Below are positions 6,385 through 8,559 of a stretch of 8,559 nt of DNA, piece by piece. Made by a program: the position numbers and the translations under genes. How positions within the stretch are numbered: the stretch's first letter is position 1; the number at the start of each line of letters is the position of its first letter. Source of the DNA: Nitrospirales bacterium (lineage in GTDB: Bacteria; Nitrospirota; Nitrospiria; Nitrospirales; UBA8639); assembly GCA_021604265.1 (NCBI GenBank), contig BQIY01000070.1, positions 1 through 8,559 on the forward strand, given 5' to 3'. The notes under the pieces were generated by a model that was not told the DNA's origin, ran no database searches, and saw nothing but the letters and a program-made list of their open reading frames with translations.

Positions 6385-8184
6385 ATGCGGGTTTATCGGC
6401 GACAGCGGTGGGTAGGCATATTCTCCTGTATTGTGGTGTTGTTCTTTTTGTCTGAATCTGTTGTTGCAGAGCTGAGACCAAACCAGATTGTGATTGTGTC
6501 GAATACAAATAGTCCAGAGAGCGATTCGGTGGCTCGGTATTATGCGCATCAACGAGGCATTCCTTTCTCTCATATTATTGAATTGAATACGTCGACCAAA
6601 GAGACGATTAGTCGAGACGAATATGAACAGTCAATTGCCCGACCCATTCGAAAAGCGTTAGAAGCCAAAAAGCTGGCTTCCACAGTTCGAGTCATCGTGA
6701 CAACGTATGGGATTCCACTTCGCGTCGAAGCTCCGCAACCTTCATCACAAGAGAAAGTATGGCTGGATGATGCTAAGGCCTGGCGAACATCTTCTGTCCA
6801 GTTTCTCCAAGAGCAAAAACATGAGATTGAAAGCCTGGCGATTCGGGGAAATCAGCCAGTACCTGTGCCGCCTCAATCCAATCAATCTGATATGGACGAA
6901 CGGGGAATTCACGCGTTGCTTCAAAGCGTAGAACAGGCAATTCAAGAAGCTACGGATCATATTCGAAGTGAAGAAGACTTGGACCGCAGGCAAGCTCATG
7001 AGCGTGTGCTTGAAAAAACCATTCAGCGAGTGAATGGCTTAGCCGGTAAGGCCGAGATGTTACGGGATTTGTCAGAAAAAACGGCAACAGCCATAGATGC
7101 TCCATTGACGGCTATTCATCGTCAACTCCGCTCGGCTGAACATCTGCTCGCGTTGCTGCTGGATGTTCCCTCTGATAACAATCGGGAGCAGGCGTATCAA
7201 ATAATGCAACACCACTTTGGCGCGGCCGGCGTGCTTCGTTTTGCCAATCAGGAAATTCAGCGATTCAGCTATGCGCATGCCCGTGTCAGTGTCGATAGTG
7301 AACTGAGCGTTGTGTGGTGGGGACGTACGTTTGCTCATCCGTCTGGAAAAATTCCCAACCCCTTATATGCCTGGTATCCAGGGCGGACTCAAGAGCCGCA
7401 AGCTTTGAGTCTTCCTGTCATGCTGGTGAGCCGTCTCGATGGGCCGAACCCGGACTTGGTTAAGCGCATGATTGATCATGCGATCCTGGCAGAACAGGAG
7501 GGATTGAAAGGGAAAGCCTATTTTGACGCACGGGGAATGGATTCCAACCAATGGTTAAGTTATGGACACTATGATCGGGACATACGGACACTCAGCAGCG
7601 CGGTGCAGAAAATTTCTTCTTACCCGGTGGTGCTTGAAAACACGCAGAAACGATTTAGTCAGTCTGGTGAGGCGCCTCATGTTGCGCTCTATGTCGGCTG
7701 GTATCGCCTTCGGCATTATGAAGATGCCTTTACCTTTAACCCGGGTTCGATCGGCTATCATATTGCTTCGGGCGAAGCGGTCAGTCTTCGTGATCCGATG
7801 GAACGAGGGTGGTGTAAAAATGCGTTGGAACGAGGTATCACTGCGACGCTCGGCCCGATCGGGGAACCCTACCTTGACGCCTTTCCGTTGCCGACGGAGT
7901 TCTTTGGTTTGTTGTTGACCGGGCGTTATGCGTTGGTCGAAGCGTACTATCTTTCCTCTCGCCATATGAGTTGGCAAATGGTGCTCGTGGGGGATCCGTT
8001 GTATAATCCATGGCGTGGCCGAGCGTTGACTCACAAAGTGAAAGAGTCGGGGATATTGCGGGGCCAGACATTTCCAGTTCCTCCGTCTGAGCGAATCATT
8101 GCTGACCCGCTTCAGACTAGAAAACAACTCCAGGAGGAACGTCGGCAAGTATTATCAAAACTTTCTTTAGGCAAGAGGCGTTAG
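6385..8184 (+). CDS. Secreted TIGR03790-family protein with a large helical insertion
   Basis: A 599-residue protein of unknown biochemical function. ATG 6385 is preferred over GTG 6382 because GAGG (6376-6379) lies five bases upstream. Residues 1-28 form a signal peptide: basic RRQR, hydrophobic IFSCIVVLFFL, and likely cleavage after SVVA, so it is exported. Family landmarks: NQIVIVSNTNSPES near the mature N-terminus, VIVTTYGIPLRVEAP ending near 117, VSVDSEL at 301-307, NPLYAW, LVSRLDGPNPDLVKRMIDHA, KAYFDARG, then GSIGYHIAS, ATLGPIGEPYLDAFPLPTEFF and a final VGDPLYNPW. Between about 118 and 300, where my memory of the family is only a short link, there is a long charged helical and probably coiled-coil region (for example SEEDLDRRQAHERVLEKTIQ). 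A basic tail follows the last motif. From family notes, the group tends to occur in species carrying exosortase, so a link to the cell envelope or to sorting is possible. The alkyltransferase gene follows after 19 bp. Confidence 0.88.
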   Translation: MRVYRRQRWVGIFSCIVVLFFLSESVVAELRPNQIVIVSNTNSPESDSVARYYAHQRGIPFSHIIELNTSTKETISRDEYEQSIARPIRKALEAKKLASTVRVIVTTYGIPLRVEAPQPSSQEKVWLDDAKAWRTSSVQFLQEQKHEIESLAIRGNQPVPVPPQSNQSDMDERGIHALLQSVEQAIQEATDHIRSEEDLDRRQAHERVLEKTIQRVNGLAGKAEMLRDLSEKTATAIDAPLTAIHRQLRSAEHLLALLLDVPSDNNREQAYQIMQHHFGAAGVLRFANQEIQRFSYAHARVSVDSELSVVWWGRTFAHPSGKIPNPLYAWYPGRTQEPQALSLPVMLVSRLDGPNPDLVKRMIDHAILAEQEGLKGKAYFDARGMDSNQWLSYGHYDRDIRTLSSAVQKISSYPVVLENTQKRFSQSGEAPHVALYVGWYRLRHYEDAFTFNPGSIGYHIASGEAVSLRDPMERGWCKNALERGITATLGPIGEPYLDAFPLPTEFFGLLLTGRYALVEAYYLSSRHMSWQMVLVGDPLYNPWRGRALTHKVKESGILRGQTFPVPPSERIIADPLQTRKQLQEERRQVLSKLSLGKRR

Positions 8185-8188
8185 GATG

Positions 8189-8195
8189 AAGGAGG
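8189..8195 (+). promoter_or_regulatory. Ribosome binding site of the alkyltransferase gene
   Basis: AAGGAGG, eight bases before GTG 8204, is nearly a full Shine-Dalgarno match. It lies inside the reading frame that would begin at ATG 8186 and so argues that GTG 8204 is the true start. Confidence 0.6.
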
Positions 8196-8203
8196 CGCGA
8201 ACA

Positions 8204-8559
8204 GTGTTCTATGAACTTCTTCGGAGTCCGGTTGGCGAACTTTTGTTGGTCGGGAATGAGCAAGGCCTGAAGATGCTCATCTTCCAAGATGGTAAACATC
8301 CTCAAGCGATCGACTCGCAATGGAAAAAAGATCGGCAACCATTTCAAGACATTATCGTTCAGTTGAAGGCCTATTTCGAAGGAGACCTCACCAAATTCTC
8401 CATGAAGCTTTCTCCTGACGGCACGGACTTCCAACAGAAAGTATGGAAAGCCCTTCGACGCATTCCTTACGGGAAAACGGTTTCCTATGGTGAGATCGCG
8501 AAACAGATTGGAAATCCTCATGCCTCACGAGCTGTAGGGGCAGCCAATGGACAAAATCC
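8204..8559 (+). CDS. ogt: Methylated-DNA--[protein]-cysteine S-methyltransferase, 5' part
   Basis: The first 118 residues of an Ogt/AGT-type suicide repair protein, which transfers alkyl groups from O6-alkylguanine to its own cysteine. Residues 1-70 match the N-terminal ribonuclease-H-like domain (FYELLRSPVGELLLVGNE at the start). The DNA-binding domain begins near 75 with FQQKVWKALRRIPYGKTVSYGEIA, and Arg109 in ASRAVGAANGQN is the arginine-finger position. The window ends just before the catalytic Pro-Cys-His-Arg motif, so activity cannot be confirmed. I chose GTG 8204 because of AAGGAGG at 8189-8195; ATG 8186 is in frame, one base after the upstream stop, and would add six residues. Either start keeps the gene close behind the TIGR03790 gene, so the two are probably co-transcribed. 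The symbol ogt is used for the family and does not exclude an ada C-domain-like paralogue. Confidence 0.9.
   Translation, partial: MFYELLRSPVGELLLVGNEQGLKMLIFQDGKHPQAIDSQWKKDRQPFQDIIVQLKAYFEGDLTKFSMKLSPDGTDFQQKVWKALRRIPYGKTVSYGEIAKQIGNPHASRAVGAANGQN

Noticed and set aside
6418..6429. Lipobox (IFSC) in the TIGR03790 protein
   Set aside because: The Cys lies in the middle of the hydrophobic core with more hydrophobic residues after it; a standard cleavage site after SVVA fits better.
7555..8148. 197-codon minus-strand open frame inside the TIGR03790 gene
   Set aside because: It is a shadow of a well-supported gene. Its sequence is arginine-rich in the manner of antisense frames, and no family is recognised.
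8199..8209. GAACAGTGTTC palindrome resembling a Gram-positive LexA box
   Set aside because: The centre has three bases between GAAC and GTTC where that box needs four, and it overlaps the predicted start codon of the alkyltransferase gene.

Overview
The window looks like the chromosome of a Nitrospirota-like bacterium (possibly Nitrospira of moderate GC). This is an inference from the gene set and the style of the proteins; no rRNA or other firm taxonomic marker is present. Base composition is even across the genes, and there is no integrase, transposase or tRNA, so nothing marks it as a mobile island.

Layout. Bases 1-293 hold the 3' end of a multi-pass membrane protein gene (+). A single-domain response-regulator-like gene (+) follows at 566-952; its receiver keeps the phosphoacceptor Asp but has lost the acidic metal-binding pair. 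Converging on it is a minus-strand block, in transcription order imuB-like (6071-4857), dnaE2/imuC-like (4891-1745, overlapping imuB by 35 bp) and an XRE-family regulator (1572-1105). Between dnaE2 and the regulator lie a cluster of short direct and inverted AGATACGA-type repeats and a perfect 6-4-6 palindrome over the regulator's predicted promoter. A 313-bp divergent intergenic region (6072-6384) separates imuB from a rightward pair: a secreted TIGR03790-family protein (6385-8184) and the 5' part of an O6-alkylguanine-DNA alkyltransferase gene (8204 to the window edge).

How the genes fit together. The imuB-dnaE2 pair is a damage-inducible mutasome module in other bacteria. The Y-family-like protein here has lost every catalytic carboxylate I can align and has a candidate beta-clamp motif near its C-terminus, while the C-family polymerase keeps its three catalytic aspartates. 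That matches the ImuB (clamp adaptor) and ImuC/DnaE2 (polymerase) division of labour. The usual third partner, ImuA or a RecA-like substitute, is not in the window, and the 3' neighbour is an XRE regulator that appears self-regulated. The alkyltransferase is a second DNA-damage gene nearby, but it is in a different transcription unit.

The most unusual items are the adaptor-plus-polymerase module with no ImuA beside it, the XRE gene with a predicted leaderless promoter under a palindromic operator, the roughly 180-residue helical insertion in the TIGR03790 protein, the degenerate receiver, and the intergenic repeat cluster.
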